Source: an uncultured Mycoplasmatota bacterium (GTDB lineage Bacteria; Bacillota_I; Bacilli_A; RF39; UBA660). Taken from it: a stretch of 64,000 nucleotides of DNA. A program made the translations under genes and the position numbers. The notes under the pieces are model-generated. The model saw only the letters and a list, made by a program, of their open reading frames with translations. It searched no databases and had not been told where the DNA came from. The stretch covers positions 13,623 through 77,622 of the forward strand of contig UQXO01000006.1 of the NCBI GenBank assembly GCA_900545005.1, read 5' to 3'. Of this stretch, positions 15,676 to 25,092 are shown piece by piece. Every line of letters begins with the position of its first letter. Positions within the stretch are counted from its first letter, which is position 1.

Positions 15676-15693
15676 CATAAGAATATACTTATG
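15676..15693 (+). promoter_or_regulatory. Candidate operator before recA
   Basis: CATAAG-AATATA-CTTATG is a perfect six-base dyad (seven-base with spacer pairing) about 40 bases before recA. It could be the SOS repressor site of this lineage, because no Bacillus-type GAAC-N4-GTTC box is present. This is inference from position and symmetry only. Confidence 0.4.
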
Positions 15694-15734
15694 ATACTAT
15701 AAACTTAAAGAATTTTTTACAATGTAGGAGGGTT

Positions 15735-16793
15735 ATGATGAAAGATTTAACTGTAGAAAAAGATAAAGATAAAGCGTTAGAACAAGTTTTAGCTGATATT
15801 GAAAAACAATTTGGAAAAGGGGCAGTAATGCGCTTAGGTTCTCAAGAACATTTAAATGTTGAAGTTACTCCTAGTGGGTCCTTGGCTTTAGATATTGCTT
15901 TAGGAGTTGGTGGATACCCAAAAGGAAGAATAATCGAAATATATGGTCCTGAATCGAGTGGTAAAACAACTTTTGCTTTACATGCGATAGCAGAAGTACA
16001 AAAGCGAGGAGGACGAGCAGCTTTCATTGATGCAGAACATGCCTTAGATCCAGCCTATGCTAAGAATTTAGGTGTTAATATTAACGAGTTATTATTAAGT
16101 CAGCCAGATACGGGAGAACAAGCTTTAGAAATTTGTGAAGCCTTAGTACGTAGTGAGGTTGTTAATATAATTGTAATTGACTCGGTAGCGGCTTTAGTGC
16201 CTCAAGCTGAAATTGATGGGGAAATGGGTGATAGTCATGTCGGTTTACAAGCAAGGTTGATGAGTCAAGCATTGCGTAAATTATCAGGTTCAATTAATAA
16301 GACTAAGACAACGGCCATATTTATTAACCAGTTAAGAGAAAAAGTCGGTGTCATGTTTGGTAATCCCGAAACTACTACCGGCGGACGTGCTTTAAAATTC
16401 TATGCCTCAGTTCGTTTAGATATTAGAAGAGGTGAACAAATTAAGGATGGCGATAAATTTATTGGTAATCGTACTAACATTAAAGTTGTAAAGAACAAAG
16501 TGGCACCTCCATTTAAAACGGCTTCTGTTGATATCATTTATGGAAATGGGGTTAGTCATGTTGGAGAAGTGTTAGATATAGCTAGTGACTTAGGAATTGT
16601 GACTAAAAGTGGTGCTTGGTACTCTTATAAAGGAGAGCGAATAGGGCAAGGCAGAGAAAATGCTAAGAGCTATTTTGAGAAAAATAGACCTCTATTAGAT
16701 GACATTGAATTGCAGATTAGAAAGCATTATGAATTTAATGATGTTAAAAATAACAATTTGCCAAAAGAAAACGACAAAAATATAAAAAAATAG
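15735..16793 (+). CDS. recA: Recombinase RecA
   Basis: RecA forms filaments on single-stranded DNA, drives strand exchange and activates the SOS response. The 352-residue protein has the Walker A GPESSGKTT (about residue 75), the MRLGSQ segment at the start, VIVIDSVAALVP (Walker B), and loop L2 with NQLREKVGVMFGNPETTTGG. The C-terminus is short and charged (Lys/Asn-rich). GGAGGG lies before ATG 15735; ATG 15738 next to it is equally possible. A dyad that may be an SOS operator lies upstream. It is monocistronic or read through weakly into the PBP gene. Confidence 0.97.
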   Translation: MMKDLTVEKDKDKALEQVLADIEKQFGKGAVMRLGSQEHLNVEVTPSGSLALDIALGVGGYPKGRIIEIYGPESSGKTTFALHAIAEVQKRGGRAAFIDAEHALDPAYAKNLGVNINELLLSQPDTGEQALEICEALVRSEVVNIIVIDSVAALVPQAEIDGEMGDSHVGLQARLMSQALRKLSGSINKTKTTAIFINQLREKVGVMFGNPETTTGGRALKFYASVRLDIRRGEQIKDGDKFIGNRTNIKVVKNKVAPPFKTASVDIIYGNGVSHVGEVLDIASDLGIVTKSGAWYSYKGERIGQGRENAKSYFEKNRPLLDDIELQIRKHYEFNDVKNNNLPKENDKNIKK

Positions 16794-16804
16794 TAAATCG
16801 TGTC

Positions 16805-16833
16805 TTGCAAGTCGAAATTTCTTGTGCTACTAT
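16805..16833 (+). promoter_or_regulatory. Promoter of the PBP gene
   Basis: TTGCAA and TACTAT with 17-base spacing, directly after recA. Confidence 0.68.
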
Positions 16834-16866
16834 TAATTATAGTTTTAGAAATGGGGGCTCCTTGAA

Positions 16867-18762
16867 GTGTACGTAGTTAACAAAAAAAAACAGCGAAAAA
16901 AGAAAAGACATTTTATAGTAGTCATTAATTTTCTAATCTTTTTTTGTCTTATTATCTTTATTGGTTTAGGAATTAATTATATCGTTAGTATGGCCCCTAC
17001 GTTTGATAAAAAAAATCTTTATATGAGCCAGGCTAGCATTATGCTTGATAAAAATGGCGACGAAATAACGAGACTGGGGAGCGAAGATAGAGAGCTTGTT
17101 TCTTATAATGATTTACCACAAGTATTAGTTGATGCTATAGTGGCTGCTGAGGATTCGAGATTTTTTCAGCATCAAGGATTTGATTTAATAAGATTTACGA
17201 GTGCGGTTATTAATCACTTGAAGGGTGATAGTAATGCTGGTGGAGCTTCTACACTTACGATGCAAATTTCAAAGCAAGTTTTTACTTCGAATGTGGCAAC
17301 AGGAATCGAAGGAATTGTAAGAAAACTTACGGATATATATTTATCTATGTTTGAAATTGAAAAAAATTATTCCAAAGAAGAGATATTGGAAATTTATGTT
17401 AATTATCCTTTTCTTGGGGCTCATAGTTATGGGGTCGAAATGGCGTGCCAAAATTATTTTGGAAAAAGTGTTCGTGATATAAATTTAGCTGAGGCAGCTT
17501 TGATTGCCGGTTTGTTCAATGCTCCTTCCGATTTTGATCCTTATACTAATACTTATAATGCGACTAAAAGACGTAATGAAGTTTTAAATTTGATGTATAA
17601 GCATGGATATATTACGGAAGAACAGTTTCAAGATTCATTAAATATTTCGATAAGTAGTATGTTAGTAGGGAAGAAGAGTAATTTAAATAAATATCAAGGT
17701 TTTATTGATACGGTTACGAAAGAAGTTATTAAAGATACTGGTTTAAATCCTTATAATGTGCCGATGATTATTCAAACAACCTTGAATCCTACGGTTCAGG
17801 ATGCTGTTAATGATGTAATGGATAATAAGAAAAATTTTAAAGATGATATTATTCAGGCGGGAATTGCGGTAACTAGTAGTAGTGATGGTTCAATTTTAGC
17901 CATCGGTGGGGGTAGAAATAGGACTGGTGCTCGTCAGTATAATTATGCAACTCAGATAAAAAGAGCGCCAGGTTCTTCAATTAAACCTTTTATGGATTAT
18001 GGACCCTATTTCGAGTTTAATGGTGGGACTCCAAATGATATCGTTTTAGATGCTCCTTATGCATATAGTGATGGAACGCAGATAGTTAATGCTATGCGTG
18101 ATTATAAGGGGTATATAACTATTAAACAAGCGTTATCTGATTCGAGAAACATTCCGGCTTTGAAGATATTTCAACAAGTTGATAAAAAGAAAATAGCTGA
18201 TTATGTTCATGCGTTCGGTATTGATTATGGTGATAATTTATATGAATCGGCTTCAATAGGAGCCTTTGATGGTGTTTCACCACTTACGATGTCTGCAGCT
18301 TACGGTACTTATGCTAGAGGAGGAATTTATATTGAACCTTATTCTTATACAAGGATAATCTATCGCGATAATAATGAAGCTGTTGAAAAGACTTATAAGA
18401 AAGAAAGAGTTTGTAGTGAAAAGACTGCTAAGTATATTAATGAAATACTGTTATACGCAGTTAAAACTGGTAAAATTTTAGGAACTTTAGATGTTGGTAA
18501 ATCGGAGGTAGCTGGTAAGACTGGTACTACTACTATTTCTAAGAGTAAAACAGATGCTTTAGGAATAAGTGAATATGCGATTATGGATTCTTGGGCTTGT
18601 TTATATAGTCATGATTATTCAATTGCTCTTTGGTATGGGTATGATGGAGTAACTAGTGAATACTATATGTTAAATTATGATGGGACTTTAGGACGCCGAA
18701 GAATAATGAAAAAGTTAGTTAAACAGGTAATATCTGGTGATAAGAAATTATTAACTTCTTAG
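16867..18762 (+). CDS. Class A penicillin-binding protein (glycosyltransferase/transpeptidase)
   Basis: Polymerises lipid II and cross-links peptidoglycan outside the membrane; its presence shows a walled cell, unlike true mycoplasmas. After a basic N-terminus and one membrane segment (about 16-40) comes a GT51 domain with EDSRFFQHQGFD (catalytic Glu), GGASTLTMQISKQ, and the RKLTDIYLSMFEIE motif. The transpeptidase domain carries SxxK (GSSIKPF), SDSRN as the SxN motif, and KTGT (VAGKTGTT). The start is GTG 16867 with GGGGG nine bases upstream; no ATG is available nearby. The 631-residue length is short for PBP1A, with no extra C-terminal domains. Confidence 0.93.
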   Translation: MYVVNKKKQRKKKRHFIVVINFLIFFCLIIFIGLGINYIVSMAPTFDKKNLYMSQASIMLDKNGDEITRLGSEDRELVSYNDLPQVLVDAIVAAEDSRFFQHQGFDLIRFTSAVINHLKGDSNAGGASTLTMQISKQVFTSNVATGIEGIVRKLTDIYLSMFEIEKNYSKEEILEIYVNYPFLGAHSYGVEMACQNYFGKSVRDINLAEAALIAGLFNAPSDFDPYTNTYNATKRRNEVLNLMYKHGYITEEQFQDSLNISISSMLVGKKSNLNKYQGFIDTVTKEVIKDTGLNPYNVPMIIQTTLNPTVQDAVNDVMDNKKNFKDDIIQAGIAVTSSSDGSILAIGGGRNRTGARQYNYATQIKRAPGSSIKPFMDYGPYFEFNGGTPNDIVLDAPYAYSDGTQIVNAMRDYKGYITIKQALSDSRNIPALKIFQQVDKKKIADYVHAFGIDYGDNLYESASIGAFDGVSPLTMSAAYGTYARGGIYIEPYSYTRIIYRDNNEAVEKTYKKERVCSEKTAKYINEILLYAVKTGKILGTLDVGKSEVAGKTGTTTISKSKTDALGISEYAIMDSWACLYSHDYSIALWYGYDGVTSEYYMLNYDGTLGRRRIMKKLVKQVISGDKKLLTS

Positions 18763-18785
18763 ATACTTAATAATATTTATATAGG

Positions 18786-18817
18786 AGATGGAAAGAAAGT
18801 TTTAACCATCTTTTTTG
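18786..18817 (+). terminator. Terminator after the PBP gene
   Basis: AGATGG pairs with CCATCT, followed by six T. Confidence 0.75.
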
Positions 18818-18868
18818 ATTGGGAGAAGATAAATAAAGAAAAGTGAAAATTTGGTAAAAAATAAAAGA

Positions 18869-18897
18869 TTGATAAAAAAGATAAAATTAATTATAAT
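18869..18897 (+). promoter_or_regulatory. Promoter of rny
   Basis: TTGATA and TATAAT with 17-base spacing. Confidence 0.85.
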
Positions 18898-18936
18898 ATA
18901 ATTGTAGATTGATTTCTATTAAAAGGAGAAAATTAT

Positions 18937-20490
18937 ATGGGAGAAAGTTTATCATCCATTGTTTTCTTGATTTTGGGACTTTTTGCGGGGGCAGGAATTG
19001 TCATCGTTATTTATGTTTTTAGAAAACGAGCTTTGACAACTAAAGCTGCTGATTTAATTAGTGAAGCAGTAAAAAAAGCTGAAGAAGCTAAAAAAACAAG
19101 TTTAGCAGAAATAAAACAAGAGAGTTTAAGACTTAAAGAAGAAACTGATAAAGAAATTAAAGAACGAAAAAAAGAATTAAAAGAAATGGAAGATCGTTTA
19201 GATAAAAGAGAAAACAGTTTAGATAAAAGAGAAGAATTGTTACAAAGTCGTTCTAACAATATTGATAAAAAAGATGAAGATTTATTGGATAAACAAAAAA
19301 AGTTGCAAGAAAAAGAAGAAAAAATTGATGGTTTAATAAAAAAAGAAACAGAAAAATTAGAAGAAATAAGCAAATTAAAAAAAGAAAAAGCTTATACAAT
19401 CTTAATGAAAAAAGTTGAAGAAGAAATGTCTTTTGAAATTGCTGATTATATAAAAGAAGAAGAGCAAAAAGCTAGACTTAATGCTCATGAAGTTGCTAAG
19501 GGTATAATTGTAGAAGCTATGCAAAGATACTCATCTGATGTTACTAACGAACAAACAGTTAGTACAATTGCTTTACCTTCGGATGATATGAAAGGACGTT
19601 TAATAGGACGGGAAGGAAGGAATATTAGAACAATTGAGGCTGTCACTGGAGTTGATTTAATAATTGATGATACACCGGAAGCCATTGTTATTTCATCGTT
19701 TGACCCTTTAAGAAGAGAAATTGCTAAAATTACAATTGAGTCTTTAATTAAAGATGGAAGAATTCATCCTACTAGGATTGAAGAAATATATACGAAAGTA
19801 TGTAATGATATTAATACGAAGATAACGGATTTAGGTAATAGTACGGTTTATGAGTTAGGACTTAGTAAAGTAGACCCAGAGTTAATAAATACGATTGGGC
19901 GTTTGAATTATCGAACTAGTTACGGTCAAAATGCTTTGAAACATTCAAAAGAAGTTGCTTATCTTTGTGGACTGATGGCTGGAGAACTAGGGGAAAATGT
20001 GACTTTAGCCAGAAGAGCCGGTTTATTACACGATATTGGAAAAGCTATTGACTATGAGGTTGAAGGCTCACATGTTGAGTTAGGTGTAATGTTAGCTAAA
20101 AAATATCATGAAGATGAAGTAGTTATTAATGCGATTGCATCTCATCATGGTGATTGTGAGGCTACTAGTGTTATTGCTGTTTTAGTGCAAATTGCTGATA
20201 CTTTGTCAGCAGCACGTCCGGGAGCAAGAAATGACTCCATAGAAAATTATGTTAAGAGACTAGAACAATTGGAAGAAATTGGTAATTCTTTTGAAGGGGT
20301 TGAAAAAACTTATGCCATGCAGGCGGGAAGAGAAGTACGGGTTTTAGTAAAACCGGAAGAAGTTAATGATGCTAAGGCTAAAATTATTGCTCGTAATATG
20401 AAAGAAAAAATCGAAGCAGAAATGCAATATCCAGGAACGGTTAAAATTACGGTTATTAGAGAAACAAGAGCCTCAGAAGAAGCAAAATAG
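18937..20490 (+). CDS. rny: Ribonuclease Y
   Basis: Membrane-anchored endoribonuclease that starts mRNA decay in Firmicutes. The 517 residues show an N-terminal membrane segment (about 6-28), a long Lys/Glu coiled coil (about 40-180), a KH domain with GRLIGREGRNIRTIEAVTGV (about 225-245), and an HD domain with LLHDIGKAID and ASHHGD. AAAAGGAGA precedes ATG 18937. It has its own promoter and stands alone between the PBP and the pseudouridine synthase genes. Confidence 0.96.
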   Translation: MGESLSSIVFLILGLFAGAGIVIVIYVFRKRALTTKAADLISEAVKKAEEAKKTSLAEIKQESLRLKEETDKEIKERKKELKEMEDRLDKRENSLDKREELLQSRSNNIDKKDEDLLDKQKKLQEKEEKIDGLIKKETEKLEEISKLKKEKAYTILMKKVEEEMSFEIADYIKEEEQKARLNAHEVAKGIIVEAMQRYSSDVTNEQTVSTIALPSDDMKGRLIGREGRNIRTIEAVTGVDLIIDDTPEAIVISSFDPLRREIAKITIESLIKDGRIHPTRIEEIYTKVCNDINTKITDLGNSTVYELGLSKVDPELINTIGRLNYRTSYGQNALKHSKEVAYLCGLMAGELGENVTLARRAGLLHDIGKAIDYEVEGSHVELGVMLAKKYHEDEVVINAIASHHGDCEATSVIAVLVQIADTLSAARPGARNDSIENYVKRLEQLEEIGNSFEGVEKTYAMQAGREVRVLVKPEEVNDAKAKIIARNMKEKIEAEMQYPGTVKITVIRETRASEEAK

Positions 20491-20491
20491 A

Positions 20492-20520
20492 TTGCTATAT
20501 CTTAAATAATGTGGTAGGAT
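20492..20520 (+). promoter_or_regulatory. Promoter of rluB
   Basis: TTGCTA and TAGGAT with 17-base spacing; boxes are partial matches. Confidence 0.5.
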
Positions 20521-20571
20521 ACTATTACTTATTGTTGAATTAACTGGTTAAAGTTTTAGAAAGAAGTTATT

Positions 20572-21285
20572 ATGGAAAGATTACAAAAAGTTATAGCAGC
20601 AGCAGGTATTGCTTCAAGAAGAAAAGCTGAAGAATTAATTGTGGCTGGTAAAGTAACTGTTAATGGTGAAGTTGTTAAGACTTTAGGAACTAAAGTTAGT
20701 GGCGAGGATATTATTACGGTTAATGGGCATCAACTTACGAAAGAAAGTTATGAATACTATTTACTTAATAAGCCCAGAGAATATATTTGTAGTGTTAATG
20801 ATGAATTTAAAAGAAAAGTTGTTACCGATTTAATCGCTACTAATAAGAGAATATATCCAGTTGGTCGCCTTGATTATGATACTACAGGACTTTTGATTTT
20901 AACTAATGATGGAACTTTAGCTAATATTTTAATGCATCCTAAGAATGGAGTTGAAAAGACTTATGTTGCTAAAATAGAGGGTAATTTAACTATGGAAGAG
21001 TTACATAAGTTAAAGATGGGAATTGTTATTGATGGCGTTCTTTGTAAACCATTACGGGTTAAGATTAAAAAACATGATATTATTAAATGTGTTGATATTG
21101 TTGAAGTAGTTATTACTGAAGGACGTAATCATATTGTTAAGAATTTATTTAAGGCTGTTAATCATGAAGTTATTAAGTTAAAGAGAGAAAAGTATGGTTT
21201 CTTAGAGTTAGGTAATTTGAAATCTGGGGAGTATCGCCCATTATCAATTAAGGAAGTACATCGTTTGTATGCTTATAAAAAGTAA
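20572..21285 (+). CDS. rluB: 23S rRNA pseudouridine synthase, RluB/RsuA family
   Basis: Converts a specific uridine of rRNA to pseudouridine, most likely in 23S rRNA helix 89 as in RluB. The N-terminal S4 RNA-binding domain (about 2-60, LQKVIAAAGIASRRKAEELI) is followed by the catalytic domain with the family motif GRLDYDTTGLLILTNDG, whose second Asp is the nucleophile. Length 237 residues is typical. AGAAAGAAG is a weak ribosome binding site before ATG 20572. RsuA and RluE/F belong to the same superfamily, so the exact target is inferred. Confidence 0.9.
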   Translation: MERLQKVIAAAGIASRRKAEELIVAGKVTVNGEVVKTLGTKVSGEDIITVNGHQLTKESYEYYLLNKPREYICSVNDEFKRKVVTDLIATNKRIYPVGRLDYDTTGLLILTNDGTLANILMHPKNGVEKTYVAKIEGNLTMEELHKLKMGIVIDGVLCKPLRVKIKKHDIIKCVDIVEVVITEGRNHIVKNLFKAVNHEVIKLKREKYGFLELGNLKSGEYRPLSIKEVHRLYAYKK

Positions 21286-21317
21286 GGGTTTAGTACAAGG
21301 TTATTAAACTCTTTTTT
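21286..21317 (+). terminator. Terminator after rluB
   Basis: GGGTTTA pairs with TAAACTC (one wobble) around a 15-base loop and is followed by TTTTTT. Confidence 0.72.
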
Positions 21318-21335
21318 GAAAGGAAGAAAAGTAAT

Positions 21336-23474
21336 ATGGAATATGAGTTATTAGCGCCCGCTGGAGATATGGAATGCTTAAAATGGGCGATTGAAGCTGG
21401 TTGTGATGCTGTTTATTTAGGGGGAAGTCGTTTTGGCGCTCGAGCTTTTTCGAAGAATTTTAATGATGTAGAATTAGGCCAGGCGATAAATTATGCTCAT
21501 CTTTATGGAGTTAAAGTTTATCTTACTTGTAATACTTTAGTCTATGAGTCTGAGGTTGAGGAGTTTGTTGATTTTGTTCGTTTTGCTTATCAAAAGGGGA
21601 TAGATGCTGTTCTAATTCAGGACTTAGGAATGTATGATTTGATTCATCAGAAGTTTCCTGATTTAGAAATTCATTCTTCGACCCAAATGCATATTCATAA
21701 TTTAGAAGGGGCTATGGTGGCTAAAAAGCTTGGTTTTAAAAGAATTGTGTTAGCTCGAGAAACTAATTTAGAAACAATAAAGAAAATTAAAGAAGAAACA
21801 GGATTAGACATCGAAGTATTTGTGCATGGGTCTTTATGTGTTTCTTATTCGGGACAGTGTTTATTTTCGAGTTTGGTTGGCGGAAGAAGTGGTAATCGAG
21901 GGTCTTGTGCTGGTAGTTGTAGACTTCCTTATGATATTCTTTCTAAAGATAATGAAGTTTTAAATAAAGATAAGAAATATCCTTTATCAATGAAAGATTT
22001 GTGTGCTATTAGTAGTATTGGTAACCTAATAGATATTGGGGTTAATTCTTTTAAAATTGAAGGAAGAATGAAATCAAGAGAGTATGTTTATTTAGTAACT
22101 AAATTATATCGGGATGCGATTGATAGTTATTTAAAGACAGGTAAAGTTTTTATTAATTATGATATTTTGGGAAAGTTAAAAAAGGTCTTTAATAGAGAGT
22201 ATACTTTGGGATACTTAAATAATGTTTCTAATAATGATGTAATTAATGGAAAACAACCTAATAATGTTGGGGTAAAGATTGGGAATGTTATTAAGATAAA
22301 GGGGAAAAATATTCTTATTAGACTTAGTGATGAACTACATATTAATGATGGTTTAAGAATAAAATCTAAGGATAAAGAAATAGGGGTATTAGTTAATGAC
22401 TTTTACTTAAATGGCAAGTTAGTTAAAGAAGCTTCTAAAGATGATATTATTAGTATTCTAGTGAAGGGGGATGTTTCTTTAGATAGTGATGTTTATTTAA
22501 CTTCTTCTAAGTATATTGAAAAAGAAATAGAAGAGTATATTAAAGAAAATCCAAGAAAAGTTAAAATTAAAGGAGCTTTTGAGGCTTATAAGGATGAGGT
22601 AATGTCTTTTAGAATTAGTGATGGGAAGAATAGTGTTATTATAAAAGAATATACACCGGAGATTGCTAGTAAGTTACCGACTAGTAAAGAGACAATTAAA
22701 GATAAGTTAAATAAACTTGGGAATAGTGTTTATTCCTTTGATGAGTTAAAAATTGATATGGATGATAATCTTTTTATACCTCTTACTTTCTTAAATGAAA
22801 TTAAGAGAAATGCTATAAGTTGTTTAGATGAGAAAAGATTAAGAAAAATATCTTCTAAAGAAGAAGGGTATTATGTAAGTCTTTCAGATTTTGAGGCTTC
22901 TAAGAATATTAATGCTTATATACATTATGATAACGAAATAGAGAGTCCTGGTAGATATAAATATGTTTATTGTACAGATAAAAAGACTAAATATATAAGG
23001 GCTTATTCTAATGTTGTTAAGGAGTATGATAAGTCTAAAGACTTAGTATTAGTGGGAGAATTAGGGGGATTGTTATTAGATAATATTCATACAGATTATT
23101 CTTTTAATGTTGTTAATTCTTATACAATAGCATTTTTACATAGAATGGGAGTTAAAAAGATTACTTTATCTTTAGAGCTTACGAGAAGTCAGATAAAAGA
23201 GATGTTAGAAGAGTATATTAAAAGATATGGGGTAAGACCTAATGTAGAAGTTATTGTCTATGGATATGAAAAAGTTATGACGATAAAATATCTTTTGAAT
23301 CAGGATTATCTAGGAGGAGTATGTTTACAAGATAAGTTTGGAAATAAGTATTATTATCAAGAAAATAATGGTTATTGTGAGATATATTATCATAAAAAAC
23401 TAGATAATCGAGAAGTAGAGTATTATAGTTTAGGAGTTAATCATCTTCGATATAACCTTTACAAAATTAAATAA
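21336..23474 (+). CDS. Peptidase U32 family protein, long form
   Basis: The family signature EVFVHGSLCVSYSGQCLFSS is complete (about residues 162-181), after an N-terminal barrel start ELLAPAGDMECLKWAIEAGC. Although named for collagenase-like peptidases, characterised U32 proteins such as TrhP and RlhA act in tRNA or rRNA hydroxylation. At 712 residues this is a long form with an extra C-terminal half, closer in size to RlhA than to the ~420-residue Bacillus YrrO, so an RNA-modification role is more likely than proteolysis; that is inference. GAAAGGAAG precedes ATG 21336. It follows a terminator, so it starts a new transcript, with rluB upstream also acting on RNA. Confidence 0.85.
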   Translation: MEYELLAPAGDMECLKWAIEAGCDAVYLGGSRFGARAFSKNFNDVELGQAINYAHLYGVKVYLTCNTLVYESEVEEFVDFVRFAYQKGIDAVLIQDLGMYDLIHQKFPDLEIHSSTQMHIHNLEGAMVAKKLGFKRIVLARETNLETIKKIKEETGLDIEVFVHGSLCVSYSGQCLFSSLVGGRSGNRGSCAGSCRLPYDILSKDNEVLNKDKKYPLSMKDLCAISSIGNLIDIGVNSFKIEGRMKSREYVYLVTKLYRDAIDSYLKTGKVFINYDILGKLKKVFNREYTLGYLNNVSNNDVINGKQPNNVGVKIGNVIKIKGKNILIRLSDELHINDGLRIKSKDKEIGVLVNDFYLNGKLVKEASKDDIISILVKGDVSLDSDVYLTSSKYIEKEIEEYIKENPRKVKIKGAFEAYKDEVMSFRISDGKNSVIIKEYTPEIASKLPTSKETIKDKLNKLGNSVYSFDELKIDMDDNLFIPLTFLNEIKRNAISCLDEKRLRKISSKEEGYYVSLSDFEASKNINAYIHYDNEIESPGRYKYVYCTDKKTKYIRAYSNVVKEYDKSKDLVLVGELGGLLLDNIHTDYSFNVVNSYTIAFLHRMGVKKITLSLELTRSQIKEMLEEYIKRYGVRPNVEVIVYGYEKVMTIKYLLNQDYLGGVCLQDKFGNKYYYQENNGYCEIYYHKKLDNREVEYYSLGVNHLRYNLYKIK

Positions 23475-23486
23475 AAAAGATACAAT
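23458..23486 (+). promoter_or_regulatory. Promoter of the glycosyltransferase gene
   Basis: TTTACA and TACAAT with 17-base spacing, the -35 inside the end of the U32 gene. Confidence 0.55.
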
Positions 23487-23516
23487 GGTGGTATAACTAG
23501 TAAGGAAGTTTATTTT

Positions 23517-24752
23517 ATGTGGCAAGCAATTTATTATATATTTTTTACTTTAACATTATTTTATGGACTTTATTATACTTTAACAGGATTATATGGGTTT
23601 CTTAAGCCTAGAAAGTTTAAGATTGTTCCTTTTGAAGCTAAAAGTAAGTTTGCAATTCTGATAGCGGCTCGTAATGAAGAGGCGGTTGTAGGTAATTTAG
23701 TAAGATCAGTTTTAGATTCTAACTATCCAAGAGAGTTATTTGAGGTTTATGTTGCGGTTAATAATACAACTGATAATACGGCTAAAGTGGCTAAGGAAGC
23801 AGGGGCAATTGTCATTGATGTTAAGGAAAAAGTTAAATCTAAGGGTGAAGTTTTAAGGTATGTTTTTAAGAAGTTAAAGAATCGTAAAGATATTGATGCT
23901 TATATAATTTTTGATGCTGATAATATTATTCATCCAGATTTTTTAGCTCGTATGAATGATACTTTATGCTGTGGATATCGGGTAGCTCAAGGGTTTAGAG
24001 ATAGTAAGAATATAAGTGACAACTGGATAAGTGGGTCTTATTCGCTTTATTACTATATGCAAAATTTCTTTTTTAGTAAGGCACGTATGACAATGAACCA
24101 AAATGCTTCGATTAATGGTACGGGTTTTATGGTTAAAAAGGAACTTATTGAAGAGATGGGCTTTCCAACACAGACTTTAACGGAAGATATTGAGTTTACA
24201 GCACTATGTGCTTTAAGAGATGAAAGAATTGCTTTTGTGGAAAATGCGGTTACTTATGATGAGCAACCAGTAGAGTTTAAGGCTTCATGGAAGCAAAGAA
24301 AAAGATGGTCAGTTGGATGTTTACAGTGTTTAAAACTTTATTGGAAAGATTTACTTATTCATTTCTTTAAGACGGGAAGTCAGCCTTCATTTGATATGTT
24401 TATGAATTTTGTGGCTCCAGTTGTTCAGGTTATCTGTTTAGTTGAGTTTGTGGCTTTAATTTTCTTTAGAATTTTTAATATCCGTTTATATGATATATTT
24501 TCATCGCTTTTCTCAAGTGGAGCGATATTTATGATATTGACTTATGTTAGTGGGGTTGTTGTTAGTATCTTTATTTTAAAATATAATAAAAGAAAAGCTA
24601 AGAATTTACTTTCAGCGATTGCTTTATTTGCCGTATTCATTTTAACTTGGATACCAATTAATGTAGTATGTCTATTTACCAAAGATATGAAATGGGAAGA
24701 GATTAAACATAATAGAGGGATAGCTTCTAATGAGATGAAGTTTAATAAATAA
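23517..24752 (+). CDS. Membrane-bound family 2 glycosyltransferase
   Basis: A processive-type GT2 enzyme: 411 residues with one N-terminal membrane segment (about 1-25), a cytoplasmic GT-A domain, and three to four C-terminal membrane segments (from about 295). Motifs are the start of the fold AILIAARNEEAVVGNLVRSV, the metal-binding FDADN, the TED motif (TLTEDIEFT), and the Q-x-x-R-W motif in WKQRKRWSVG. These features are shared by polysaccharide synthases (BcsA, IcaA, hyaluronan synthase-like). It may make a surface polysaccharide; the sugar is unknown. AAGGAAG lies upstream of ATG 23517. A small helical protein gene follows two bases later. Confidence 0.9.
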   Translation: MWQAIYYIFFTLTLFYGLYYTLTGLYGFLKPRKFKIVPFEAKSKFAILIAARNEEAVVGNLVRSVLDSNYPRELFEVYVAVNNTTDNTAKVAKEAGAIVIDVKEKVKSKGEVLRYVFKKLKNRKDIDAYIIFDADNIIHPDFLARMNDTLCCGYRVAQGFRDSKNISDNWISGSYSLYYYMQNFFFSKARMTMNQNASINGTGFMVKKELIEEMGFPTQTLTEDIEFTALCALRDERIAFVENAVTYDEQPVEFKASWKQRKRWSVGCLQCLKLYWKDLLIHFFKTGSQPSFDMFMNFVAPVVQVICLVEFVALIFFRIFNIRLYDIFSSLFSSGAIFMILTYVSGVVVSIFILKYNKRKAKNLLSAIALFAVFILTWIPINVVCLFTKDMKWEEIKHNRGIASNEMKFNK

Positions 24753-24754
24753 TT

Positions 24755-24979
24755 ATGTTAAAAAAGATAAATAAGAATTTAATGTTAGATGAATATGAGA
24801 TAAGTGTCTTAAAGAGATATGATATTGATATAAGTGAGTGTTCTTCTCTAAGAGAGGTAAGCTTATTAGTAGAACGTTTCATGAATAATTATGAACTTGA
24901 TAGTGAAGAATTGGATGAATTAGATTATATTTTAGAAAAATTACAGGAAAGAAATTATTACGAAAATACAAATAAATAA
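24755..24979 (+). CDS. Small acidic helical protein, unknown function
   Basis: 74 residues, very rich in Glu, Leu and Asp, predicted fully helical (EYEISVLKRYDIDISECSSL, then ELDSEELDELDYILEKLQER). No membrane segment. It begins two bases after the glycosyltransferase stop and has no own ribosome binding site that I can see, so it is probably translated by coupling. It might be a small partner of the glycosyltransferase, but nothing in the sequence shows it. Confidence 0.65.
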   Translation: MLKKINKNLMLDEYEISVLKRYDIDISECSSLREVSLLVERFMNNYELDSEELDELDYILEKLQERNYYENTNK

Positions 24980-25004
24980 TACTTTTATAGGTGTTATTTT
25001 TTTT
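24975..25004 (+). terminator. Terminator after the glycosyltransferase operon
   Basis: AATAATAC pairs with GTGTTATT (one wobble) around eight bases, followed by nine T including the stem end. Confidence 0.78.
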
Positions 25005-25092
25005 CTCTTGTGATATAGTAATAATTATTCAAGTCAAGACTTATCTTTTAAAAAATATAATGTTATACTAGGAATTGTTGGGTGGTGATATT

